Shown: positions 37,549 through 49,224 of the stretch, in pieces | How positions within the stretch are numbered: position 1 is the stretch's first letter | How the letters are laid out: each line of letters starts with the position of its first letter | DNA from: Rutidosis leptorrhynchoides | Taxonomy: Eukaryota; Streptophyta; Magnoliopsida; Asterales; Asteraceae | DNA: 64,000 bases | Assembly (NCBI RefSeq): GCF_046630445.1 | Contig: NC_092338.1 | Coordinates: forward strand, 147,259,501 to 147,323,500 | Direction: 5' to 3' | Made by a program: the position numbers and the translations under genes | Notes under the pieces: generated by a model | Databases searched by the model: none | What the model saw: the letters and a program-made list of their open reading frames with translations, nothing else | Told to the model about the DNA's origin: nothing

Positions 37549-38946
37549 ACGCCGAAGCGAAACGTCAAAATATTTATAAAATTTTTTTAAGTTTTAATTA
37601 GTTTTTTAATAAATATATATTTTTGTTTAAATTTTGAAAAATATAAAAAAATTAAAAATTTTATAAAACCGAAAAAAAAAATATTTTAAAATCTATTTTT
37701 AAGTTTTTCTTTTATATTTATAAAATTATAAGTATTTTTATTTTTTTTTAGTTTTAAAATTAAGTTTTTATTTAAATTGTATATTTATTTTATTTTAAAA
37801 CAGAAAAGAAAAATAAATATTAAAAAAAATTACGTGACCTGTCATAATTGACCTGTCAACTGAACCAGTCCAGCAAGGCCATGCGTCTCGCATGACCTGC
37901 TGCCTTGTCCCATGCGACTCGCATGGTAAGCCCAGACAGGCCACAAACTTACCCTAATTCCGCATTTATTACGGGTATTATTTAATTAATATTATCTAAA
38001 CCCTAGTTTTTATTAATTATTATATTTAAGTTTTAGTTTAATTAATTTTTATTACTTATAATTATTTTTTATATTTTATAAACTTAATACTTTTATTATA
38101 TAAAATACCAAAACAATATTTTTATAATAAACTAATAATTTTTATTAACTTTTTATAACTTTTATATTTTATACTTTTTAATCGTTTTAGCGTAATTTTT
38201 ATATTTTTCTTCGTTCGTACTTAGTTTTTAAGTCTAGTTTTTTTTGCCGTAGTTTTTATTTTTATTTATAGAATTTTTAGGATTGCCGTAAAATCCCTTA
38301 AGTGCCTATTCATTAGACTAAGTTTTAGGTGCTTTAGAATTTTGCGACGCCTTTTGAAGTTTTAGTTTCTTTTTAAGTTATTTCCATTTGGGATTTAGTT
38401 TTTCCTGTAAGCTTTAATATTTTTAGACACCTTTTACTATGTATCAATTATCATTCCAATTAGTAATTTCAATTTGCGATTATAATTTTAAGTTAGTTGT
38501 AGTAATAAGGTTAGGTTAGTCAAGTATTTTTAAGTTTTTATAAGTTTCTTTTATTTTTCCGTCACCTTTTATTTTTCAACCATTATTTTTCCTTTTTCGA
38601 CCTTTTTCGACGAACTCTTTTTCTTTCTTATTTCTCGCTATTCTAGTTTTAGGACTTAGAATTGTTTTCTACTTCTTATCTAAATTTCTTAAAATTACGA
38701 AAATTTATTTTGAGTGGTTAAATTGATAGACATCAAAATTTTCTGGTTCGTAGTAATAGTTGGATTTGTACGTGGACCGGGTTATTGGAGCCAAACAGTC
38801 CTCAATTATATTGAGACCAAACGAATCCTGCCCCTCTGCTGCATCTTTTGGCTATTCGAAACGTGGGCAAAATCAGAAAAGTCTATTGATTGGATAACTT
38901 ATTATAATTTTTCTTTCCTTTTAAAAACTAATAGGATATTCAGTGA
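37549..38946 (+). other. Athila leader (5' UTR)
   Basis: About 1.4 kb, very AT-rich, with no credible gene. It holds a dyad pair (37880-37926) and a short open frame (38714-38995) that overlaps the gag start and is probably chance. Donor sites for the spliced downstream RNAs could lie here but cannot be picked with confidence. Confidence 0.6.
37880..37926. promoter_or_regulatory. Paired dyads in the Athila leader
   Basis: Dyad 1 is CATGCG-TCT-CGCATG (37880-37894), less perfect than the rest. Dyad 2 is CCATGCGACTCGCATGG (37910-37926). Centres are 31 bp apart. Being downstream of the LTR, this copy is present in the genomic RNA. Confidence 0.7.
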
Positions 38947-39565
38947 ATGCACCGAGCAAGACGTTCATCACCTTTTGTACGTTCACCACCTGTAACTAGA
39001 TCAAGACATTTAGCAAATATAACCGCCGTTGATTTTTCTTTAGAATCGTCATCCAGTCAACCAAGTACTTCAGTTCAAATTTCCGATAATCCATTTTTTG
39101 AACCCAACCTCACAATTGAGAATCCAGAAAATATTCAGGAACGGTTCATAGATCCTGAACCATTAAACTTTCCTCCGGAACCACCAATCATTCAAACAGA
39201 GATTGTTGAGGAACGAACTATTAAATCAGAATCATCTAGTGATACCGATTCAACAAATTCAATTATGGAGAATCTGGAACCTTTAAGTATGGAAGACCGA
39301 ATGAGAGCTAAACGCACTGGCCAAGGTCACGCAATTACTCATCCAGACATTAATGCGCCAGATTATGAAATCAAAGGACAAATTCTACACATGGTGACTA
39401 ATTAATGCCAATTTAGTGGTGCGCCGAAGGAAGATCCAAATGAACATCTACGTACCTTTAATAGGATCTGCACACTATTTAAAATCCGAGAAGTGGAGGA
39501 TGAACAGATATATCTCATGTTATTTCCCTGGACTTTAAAGGGAGAAGCCAAAGATTGGTTGGAAT
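38947..39565 (+). pseudogene. Athila gag, N-terminal part, cut by insertion and stop
   Basis: The ATG at 38947 opens a Ser/Pro/Glu-rich N-terminus of about 120 residues. It then reads into the capsid region (ALT-free frame with DPNEHLRTFNRICTLFKI and KGEAKDWLE). A TAA at 39403-39405 breaks the frame, which otherwise runs on to the insertion point at 39565/39566. Beyond the insertion the frame continues unchanged at 51740, since insertion plus duplicated site equals 12174 bp, a multiple of three. Confidence 0.88.
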
Positions 39566-40879
39566 TGTGATGACCCGGAAATTTCCGATCAAATTTAAAC
39601 TTTAATCTTTATATGTTCCCGACACGATGAGCAAAGATATGTAATGTTGAGTCTCGAAAGTTTTGAAAACTATATTCATATAATCAATTACCCTTTGACC
39701 ATGCCTAGCGATTCACGAACAATTATATATACATATACATATGTGTGATTATTAAATTGAGATATATTATATAAAACCTAGAACGGATTAGTGGATATGA
39801 TTATAAGCTGTGAGATCTATTTTATGAACCTGGAAATACTATCAAGGTATTGAATAGATAATACTTTACATGAATGTATTTGTTCGATGTAACTTTATCG
39901 ACAAGATTATAAGATAATATCAAATGATGGATTTATCAGATACATTGAATTATGATTATGAGTCTCTGTATGAGGTCCACTTTGAATTCGGAAACCCTTA
40001 CTTTTAACGGTATTCGGAATATTTGGAAAAGTGGTTACATGTAAGAACAAAAGTGTTATCATTGAGGATTAGACAAAGGTTAATGGATAATTGAATTTCA
40101 TAATACTTGATTAATCTATTTTCAAACGTGCGAAAACGATTTTCAATATAACATAACTTTATTATCAAAATGTCTTTATTTAAATAACGTAAGTTGGATT
40201 ATTGGTTGTTAGATAAAAATAACGTGCAACGTGAGTTTAAAACGTGTTTAAGTATATTAAATATTTATGATTACAAATTAGTTATGTAAACGATAGTAAC
40301 ACTTTTTAGTTGATTCAATTGATATTAAGTTATATTAGTTAGAAAGTTTAAGGAAATTAAAATGAACGTTGGTGCATAAAAGGATTTTATCAAATTAAGT
40401 TTAAGGCATAAAACGTTACATGCTATAATATTTCGATTATGTAAACGATCTTAAATTATACTTTGAAATATAATTAGTTTTGAAAGGATAAATAATATTT
40501 TATGAGATAAATATTTCAAATATATATTGTGTATAAATTTATAATTCTAAATATATTTTAACTTAGTTATGAAACGTTTTGATTTAAAATATATTTGGAC
40601 AGATAACGGGACTTTGATTTATAAAAGTAATGACCAAAACGCTTAAAAGATTAAATTACATTTTGAGTAGGTTAGTTTTCCATAAATTTAAGTCTAATTT
40701 TTGATAAGGGTACGAGGCACAAAACGTAAAAGTCTAGTTTTCTAAATGTACGAAAGTATACTCGAAAAACCGAAAGTGGTACATGAGTCGTGGGACCACG
40801 ACCGTGCCATTTTTGTAAAAATTATATTTTTACCATAAACGTAAATATAATATAATATATAAGTAATTATGTAAATTAA

Positions 40880-40988
<109 letters not shown>

Positions 40989-41048
40989 AACGTCGGTAGC
41001 CCTTGAATGATTGGATATGAGCTGGAATGCACCACAACTCATGAATTC

Positions 41049-41058
41049 TTTATATATC
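41049..41058 (+). promoter_or_regulatory. Candidate TATA box of the LARD-like LTR
   Basis: TTTATATATC, with a CA/CT-rich leader 30-50 bp downstream. The identical site in the 3' LTR is near 49286. Confidence 0.45.
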
Positions 41059-43502
41059 GAACATATTTTAGTTCTTTTCACAAAAATCAACTTTCTCCAT
41101 CTTTTTTCACACAAGTACTACGTATGTATTTTATTTATTTTATGATTTATATTAATTATTATTAATAATTTGTAGTATTAGTATTATTAATATACACATA
41201 AAATAATACGACGAGGTTCTGCCCGCGTGATTTCAAAATGAGTTTTTCGAGTGGGATAGGGCTAAGGAAATTACGGGTTATAATTATGGAGGTGATGGGT
41301 ATGGATCATGGGTATGCTCGTGAGGTCAATTTAGTGTTTATCATCTCCGTTTCGTCTACGTACCTTTCCTGCAATATTGAACCTCAATATTGATACGTGA
41401 GCACTCATAACTTAACTTTTATTTACTAATAGTGTATCCCTGACTAGTGCTCGAGAAAATAGAATTATGCATGCTTGTATATTTGATATTGCCCCTAAAT
41501 AGGTTATGTTGAATCTTAAAGGTTGTTATACTAGGGATGAGATAAGATATAAGATATGCATGTCGTTGGAAAGCTAGCGAAAAATTAAGAACTTTTCATT
41601 TAGATATCGAATGGATTCGATGAATGGTTAGAAAGTTATGAATTAAACAATTAATTTCGTAATTAAGATTGCTAATGATAATTAGTGAACTAATTTTCTG
41701 GGTAATAAAAAGTGGTTATTTGGATTCTACTCGTCGAGTAGATGAATTTTCATATAAAGCACGTCTCGTTTCGTTGAACGGTTGTCAAGTTATGGATAAA
41801 AGAAGTTTTGTAAATTTTGATAAAACGTCGATACGGAAACTGAAATTCTCGCTGATCTGCGTTGTTTCAGATTAAAACAAAAATACCACTGAATTCTTTG
41901 CTGTAAGGTCTAACAAACGACTCTGGCCGTTTGTCAATTCGAGTCTCGACGATTTTTCTAAAAATCATCAAAGTTGACTGTTTGATCACATTTTAAAATT
42001 CTAAAAAAAAAAGCTGAAATTTTTTTATTAAAAATGTCAGTTTTGTATCAGTTGTCATGGTCGGCCTAATGTATGTTTACTTTTGCCAAAAATCATGTTA
42101 TATCTTTGTTGTAACGAGAATTTAAAGGCTTTGACCGTTTGTCAATCCGAGTTTCGAGGAATTTTCTAAAAATCTCCAAAGTAGGTTACTCGGTCACTTT
42201 TGTAAAATTTATTAAAGCTGAAAAATTAACTTTGAAACGCCGAAACCGCGTTGGCAACTACGAGCTGTCTAGGTTTAGTTTACTTCTGTAAAAATTTATG
42301 CTTAACCTTTTTGGTAATGTGTAACTTTTATCTTTGGCCGTTCATCAATCGGAGTTCCGATAATTTTTCTAAAAATCGCTGAAGTGGCCGTTTAGTCATG
42401 TTTGACCGAAAAATCATTTTTGTATAAGTTATTATATTTTTGCATGCGACCTCGTTTTTACTTTAACCTTTGACTTTTGCACATTAGTCTCGAGCATTGA
42501 GATTGTGGTACACTATGACTTGGCCTAAATTATTAGACAAATATTGACAAATACATTATATATATATATATATAATTACTATAGGTTCGTGAATCCGAGG
42601 CCAACCCTACACTTGTTCAATGATGTTATATGTATTTTTACTACAAAATACAGTATGGTGAGTTTCATTAATCCCTTTTTAAATGCTTTTGCAATATATA
42701 TTTTTGGGACTGAGAATACATGCGCTGCTTTTATAAATGCTTTACGAAATAGACACAAGTAATCGAAACTACATTCTATGGTTGGATTATCTAATCGAAT
42801 ATGCCCTTTTTATTAAAGTCTGGTAATCTAAGAATTAGGGAACAGACACCCTAATTGACGCGAATCCTAAAGATAGATCTATCGGGCCCAACAAGCCCCA
42901 TCCAAAGTGCCGGATGTTTTAGTACTTCGAAATTTATATCATGTCCGAAGGAGGATCCCGGAATGATGGGGATATTCTTATATATGCATATTGTTAATGT
43001 CGGTTACCAGGTGTTCAATCCATATGAATGATATTTTTGTCTCTATGCATGGGACGTATGTTTATGAGAAATGGAAATCTGAAATCTTGTGGTCTATTAA
43101 AATGATGGAAACGATTGTTTAAGTTAAACTAATGAACTCACCAACCTTTTGGTTGACACTTTAAAGCATGTTTATTCTCAGGTACGAAAGAAATCTTCCG
43201 CTGTGCATTAGCTCATTTTAAAGATATTACTTGGAGTCATTCATGCCATATTTCAAAAGACGTTGCATTCGAGTCGTTGAGGTTCATTAGAGATTATTAT
43301 TAAGTAAATGACAGATTAGGTCATTTATAGTTTGGATATTATGAAATGGTATGCATACCTGTCAACTTTCGATGTAAATGAAAGTTTGTCTTTTAAAACG
43401 AATGCAATGTTTGTAAAATGTATCATATAGAGGTCAAATACCTCGCGATGTAATCATATGTTATTGTATTCGTCCCTATGGATTGGGTCGGGTCGTCTCA
43501 TG

Positions 43503-43514
43503 TGGTATCAGAGC
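43503..43514 (+). other. Primer-binding site, initiator Met tRNA
   Basis: TGGTATCAGAGC, 2 nt after the LTR, pairing with the 3' end of initiator tRNA-Met. Confidence 0.92.
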
Positions 43515-43907
43515 GGTGGTCTTAGCGAACCAGGTCTGCATTAGTGTGTCTAACTGATAAGTCATTAGGATACATTAGTGAGTCTGGACTTCGACCGTGT
43601 CTGCATGTCAAAAATTTTGCTTATCATTTTGTGTCGAAAATCATCTACTTATCATCTGTAGGAAATTACCTGCTTATCATTCTTAAGTCTAGACGCGCTT
43701 TCCTGCATTTATTGCATAATAGTGTATAGACGAATTCTTATCTTAACATATCTGTTACTGTGAACTTTGACTGACATTTTTCAAAGATTCTCCGAAATCT
43801 ATGGGATTTTGGTATTATATATACATATGTAAATTATGTATTGAGGAATACAAAATCTAAATTCTACAATCTATTTTATACCAAAATTCTTTCTCTGATC
43901 ATACGAG

Positions 43908-44354
43908 ATGGATTCCGCATCTAGTTCGAACTCCTCAGATTTCGACAGTTATGTCGATATGGATTTCCATTCGAGCTCCGAAAATAGTGTGATCGGAATG
44001 GATCAACCAATCAGTCATCATCTATTCTGGATGAAATGGGGATGGGTTCGTAGCCTCCTCAATTATTGGAGACAAGAAGAAGGTGATCCTTTCCATCCAC
44101 CAAATTGCCCTATTGGCGATGAACCTGAAGCACTTACCGGCGAACCTGTTCGTGAAACCATTTTCTCCCTCATTTCCAGAGTATCTCGTCACGATTATAT
44201 CCTACATCAAATCCTAGATTTTATTTATCCGCTCGTCCCAACCGACAATCATCCCGGTGTACTAGCAGAAGTTAACGAACTTCGCGCACGCGTGACGGCT
44301 TTGGAGCTTATGGTGCAAGGATTACAAACACCATCAGCAGCACCAGCAGCATAA
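43908..44354 (+). CDS. Gag-like N-terminal ORF of the non-autonomous element, 148 aa
   Basis: The ATG at 43908 is the first good start after the primer site. Residues 1-30 are Ser/Asp-rich. A middle part has HHLFWMKWGWVRSLLNYW, PEALTGEPVRETIFSLISRV and HDYILHQILDFIYPL. Residues 120-140 (EVNELRARVTALELMVQGL) could form a short coiled coil. A His/Gln-rich coding-like stretch continues to about 44670 past the TAA (ending in SKVLEIIYFHPNPKSDE), so the ancestral protein was longer. The broken copy at 26318-26975 keeps the same blocks. No knuckle, protease or RT is present. It may help package the RNA, but that is inference. Confidence 0.6.
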   Translation: MDSASSSNSSDFDSYVDMDFHSSSENSVIGMDQPISHHLFWMKWGWVRSLLNYWRQEEGDPFHPPNCPIGDEPEALTGEPVRETIFSLISRVSRHDYILHQILDFIYPLVPTDNHPGVLAEVNELRARVTALELMVQGLQTPSAAPAA

Positions 44355-44685
44355 TCAGTACAGCCAGTATCATCAACATCGCAAACCTCAATACTCTAGA
44401 CATCAGCAGCATCACCGGCATCAATGGTATCATCATAATTAACACCAACAGTACCATTACCATCATCAACAATCACATTCGCTTCACAAACCTCAACATC
44501 ATAATTTATACCTCGGATATCAACATCACACGCATCATAGATACCAAGGAGTACCAACAACAACAAATGATGAAGTATTGATTCATAACTTCATCGGAGG
44601 AATATTCTACGGCGATTTTGTAAACTCTAAAGTCTTAGAGATTATCTATTTCCACCCTAACCCTAAATCAGATGAGTGAACCAAA

Positions 44686-45522
44686 ATGAGTCAAGGAAGA
44701 ATCGAAACCCTAACAAGGATGGTGCGCGATTTACTTGTTATACAAGCATCACTAGCAATTACCGGAAGTATCATCAGCAGCAACAGTACCGTTAGCATCA
44801 CCAGTATAGTCAGTAACGTCAGCATCGTCAGAATCAGCAACACCTATGACATCACAAATCCCATCAGTTCAAGAATCACTGTGGAAATCGTTACCAATCA
44901 ACAACGAATATGTTGTATCAACGAGTTATATAGTATTAACTCATTCCTTCTGAAGAATTATTATATATTTTATATATATGAATTCTGGAATTATAATAAA
45001 TCTTTTTGTACTAAGCTATTAAGTATGAATTGAAAAAGAGTAGATACTACTCGTTTAAATTCATATTACTAATATCTTATGATGTACATCCTTCATTAAC
45101 AACTTAATCATCGTTAACCACAATCTCTGTTTCAATCTAATGAACTCCGGTTCATAATAAATCAAGTGTATCATTCAATAACATGTTTGATTATACACTT
45201 TCATCTTCGTTATACCCGAAATTTACGGGAAAACAATATTCGTATCTTGCGAAGTTAGCAAGAGTTCTATGAGCATCAGCATGATTCACTAAGGAAATAC
45301 ATATAAATATTGAAGCATTGATTACATTAGTGAAATACTCCGTGAAGACTGTGTAATCTCTAATGTTTTAGAGATTATTCATTTCTAATTCAGACCGAAA
45401 GTCAAATGAGCTTAATATGAATTTAAACTCATTGAACCTGTATTACATCTAAAGAAAATATACTCACGCATATTTTCATAAAGACTGTAATGAAAATTCT
45501 TGTTCAGAACATTATTTGTGAA
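44686..45522 (+). other. Internal region, no gene recognised
   Basis: A Ser/Ile/Thr-rich open stretch (44686-45033) has repetitive AGCATCA-type codons and looks like the decayed continuation of the gag-like protein. The rest is non-coding. Confidence 0.4.
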
Positions 45523-45548
45523 TTTTTTTTTTTTAACGGGTAGGTAAT
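45523..45548 (+). other. Internal copy of the polypurine tract
   Basis: TTTTAACGGGTAGGTAAT matches the terminal tract at 47830-47845, preceded here by a T run, but lies about 2.3 kb before the LTR. The sister element has it at the equivalent place. Confidence 0.65.
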
Positions 45549-46065
45549 ACCCGAGAGATATTTAAATTCACAATTAATATGTTACATTCTTTGAATCTGA
45601 TTCAGTTATCACCAACTGTATTCACTACTCTCTCAACAATATACAATCTTTTGTAAAAATCAAAATAACTATTCTCATCCAATTGATTACATATTCCAAT
45701 TTTGACAAATCAAAATCCAAGTCAAGATTTAACAGAAGACATCACTCTTAGAATTCCTACATCTATCAAAGTCATACTTTGAATTCAAAATTATGAAAGA
45801 ACATCACTTTTATTTGTAACACTCAGAAGTATATGAAAATCATTCGAAATTCAGGAAGATTTCATCATTTGAATATTGACTATGACAATCCGCATTTAAA
45901 ACCCTTCAAAATTCTGGAAGACACTTCAAACATTGAACAATTGAGATGATGATCCAACCGCACGTTACCCAAAGTCTTGTACCTGAAAAACTCTCGAAAC
46001 CAAGATTATAGTTTAACATGTAACCACGTCTGATCCTTTATCATTTATTAGCAAAAACAACATTT

Positions 46066-46166
46066 CGATTTCTTTTCAAAGTAGCCAATTTTGTCACAGC
46101 TCCAGCAAGTCAACTTCGATTTTTCAGTCGGACTAGTCTTATTATAACCCCGATAGATACATTGCC
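46066..46166 (-). pseudogene. Antisense zinc-knuckle remnant
   Basis: On the - strand it reads YRGYNKTSPTEKSKLTCWSC then DKIGYFEKKSK. CX2C is kept, the His is Tyr and the last Cys is displaced. It corresponds to 25177-25272 in the sister element and is likewise antisense to the element. Confidence 0.45.
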
Positions 46167-47808
46167 CTTTCGTCGTTATTACTGGGGAACCTTTCATATT
46201 CCACCATATTACCACCAGCGTTTAATCATCTAAAACACGATTCTTCTGAACTCACCTCGGATTGATAACCAGAGATTCAGATATTATAGCATTAAATGCA
46301 GAGGAAACATAAAAATGGTAGATGGTTTAAACGGTCAAAAGTTTGATGATAAAGGATAGTGAGTTGGTAAAGCTCAGAAAAAGAAAGGATTTGGTACTGA
46401 ACAGCGGATTGAGCAAAGTATGAAGGAAGCCGTGGACAAATCACAGAGACTGAATCTGCCTTCAAAGGATCCAAATGATTCAGTGCCTGCCGAACTCGTT
46501 AGTAAACACCTTACTTCTTATTCTAAACCTTCTCAGACAGATATTCTTCATCATCATCATATCTTAAATATTATAAGATATCTTCGTACCTTCCATTATA
46601 CATATTCTCAATATCTTTGGAGATATTTTCACAACTATTCTTATCAAGTATCATTTATCTCTCCGTAATATCTGCAACATAAAAGAAACTGTGTTAGTTT
46701 CTAAATTCTGAAAAATTTGAATATGAATGTTTTTGAAGTGGTGTTGGGAACTGATGCATGGGTTAGTATAATATAATGACACTTGATCAACGTCATTATA
46801 TTACAGTAATTCATGCTGAGTTTCTAATGGATGTGATGATTCACAGGACATACCGTCATCATGTACCATTTACACGACTCTTACATTCTATCTAATCTCT
46901 AAATATATCAAGAACATATTTCTTGATGATTCGGTCTTTTTCAGGGTATTCTGGTAATTTAACAAATCAGGATTTACCATTACCCTTTCCTTCTTAGAAC
47001 AATTACTATATTCCTTCTTAAATCCATACATATGAATTCCGGACCATTACAAGAGATATTTAATCACAAGAAGAAGAAACGAAAGGACAAAGCTTCGAAA
47101 TGGAAATGTGGGGTATAAACCGCAGCAAATAGAAGAGAGCATTAACTATGGATGATGATGATTATAGAAGACAGAAGCAGGGACATCGAAATATCAGGGA
47201 AGATATAAAAATCTAGCAACAACCCGAAAAATTACAAACCGTATATATCGATGCATATAGCAACGTAAAGACACGGGAGAACTAAAAATACTATAAACCC
47301 TAGGGTATAGTAAAAGTAAATAGATTCTTCTGGTGGCAGATTAAAAAGAAGAATGACGGATATAAACGTTAAGAGGATATCAAGGATCAGGATGGGATGA
47401 AGCATATTAACGAATGTTTTAAAGTATGAATTGAGGAAGAAAGAATAGAGGGTGTGAGTCGTAAGGAAATGGAGAAGGCGGATTTATAGGGAAATATCCG
47501 ACAGAACAATCGAAGCAGATTATCGCGTTCAACCAAAGAAGATCTAAATCTCCTTAATTACCGAAGAATCAAATCTTATTATGAAGATTTCTTCTAAATT
47601 CCTTAAATTTCGGAAAGCAATCTTGAACACGCCGCCGGTTAAGTCAAACCTGCATTTATTCATTTTTCACTCTTTTGCGATAGCTTCACTTATACTCTTC
47701 GCATAATCAAATTGGGTTATCTATATCACTCAATGATGATAAAACTCTATGTATCAGTTTACATTCGTCATAATAACATTCTTACTGTTAGCCATGACGA
47801 CCTCTATC
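46167..47808 (+). other. Internal region before the polypurine tract, no gene
   Basis: Non-coding; matches in reverse the 19519-20791 stretch of the sister element. Short ORFs here (for example 46420-46668) have no recognisable motif. Confidence 0.5.
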
Positions 47809-47845
47809 AAATTTCGGGACGAAATTTCTTTTAACGGGTAGGTAA
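47809..47845 (+). other. Pre-PPT hairpin and polypurine tract
   Basis: AAATTTCG (47809-47816), GGA, CGAAATTT (47820-47827) form a perfect 8-bp stem. TTTTAACGGGTAGGTAA then runs up to the LTR at 47846. Compare the chromovirus stem at 9048, which differs by a paired base change. Confidence 0.8.
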
Positions 47846-49159
47846 TGTGATGACCCGGAAATTTCCGATCAAATTTAAACTTTAATCTTTATATGTTCCC
47901 GACACGATGAGCAAAGATATGTAATGTTGAGTCTCGAAAGTTTTGAAAACTATATTCATATAATCAATTACCCTTTGACCATGCCTAGCGATTCACGAAC
48001 AATTATATATACATATACATATGTGTGATTATTAAATTGAGATATATTATATAAAACCTAGAACGGATTAGTGGATATGATTATAAGCTGTGAGATCTAT
48101 TTTATGAACCTGGAAATACTATCAAGGTATTGAATAGATAATACTTTACATGAATGTATTTGTTCGATGTAACTTTATCGACAAGATTATAAGATAATAT
48201 CAAATGATGGATTTATCAGATACATTGAATTATGATTATGAGTCTCTGTATGAGGTCCACTTTGAATTCGGAAACCCTTACTTTTAACGGTATTCGGAAT
48301 ATTTGGAAAAGTGGTTACATGTAAGAACAAAAGTGTTATCATTGAGGATTAGACAAAGGTTAATGGATAATTGAATTTCATAATACTTGATTAATCTATT
48401 TTCAAACGTGCGAAAACGATTTTCAATATAACATAACTTTATTATCAAAATGTCTTTATTTAAATAACGTAAGTTGGATTATTGGTTGTTAGATAAAAAT
48501 AACGTGCAACGTGAGTTTAAAACGTGTTTAAGTATATTAAATATTTATGATTACAAATTAGTTATGTAAACGATAGTAACACTTTTTAGTTGATTCAATT
48601 GATATTAAGTTATATTAGTTAGAAAGTTTAAGGAAATTAAAATGAACGTTGGTGCATAAAAGGATTTTATCAAATTAAGTTTAAGGCATAAAACGTTACA
48701 TGCTATAATATTTCGATTATGTAAACGATCTTAAATTATACTTTGAAATATAATTAGTTTTGAAAGGATAAATAATATTTTATGAGATAAATATTTCAAA
48801 TATATATTGTGTATAAATTTATAATTCTAAATATATTTTAACTTAGTTATAAAACGTTTTGATTTAAAATATATTTGGACAGATAACGGGACTTTGATTT
48901 ATAAAAGTAATGACCAAAACGCTTAAAAGATTAAATTACATTTTGAGTAGGTTAGTTTTCCATAAATTTAAGTCTAATTTTTGATAAGGGTACGAGGCAC
49001 AAAACGTAAAAGTCTAGTTTTCTAAATGTACGAAAGTATACTCGAAAAACCGAAAGTGGTACATGAGTCGTGGGACCACGACCGTGCCATTTTTGTAAAA
49101 ATTATATTTTTACCATAAACGTAAATATAATATAATATATAAGTAATTATGTAAATTAA

Positions 49160-49224
<65 letters not shown>

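Noticed and set aside
38714..38995. 93-codon ORF overlapping the Athila gag start
   Set aside because: No motif; low-complexity leader sequence; treated as chance.
39403..39405. Programmed read-through of the Athila gag stop
   Set aside because: It lies in the capsid region, not at a gag-pol border, and no read-through context is apparent; a nonsense mutation is simpler.
41669..41875. 68-codon ORF identical at 49905-50111
   Set aside because: Identity follows from being in the two young LTRs; no motif and no homology recognised.
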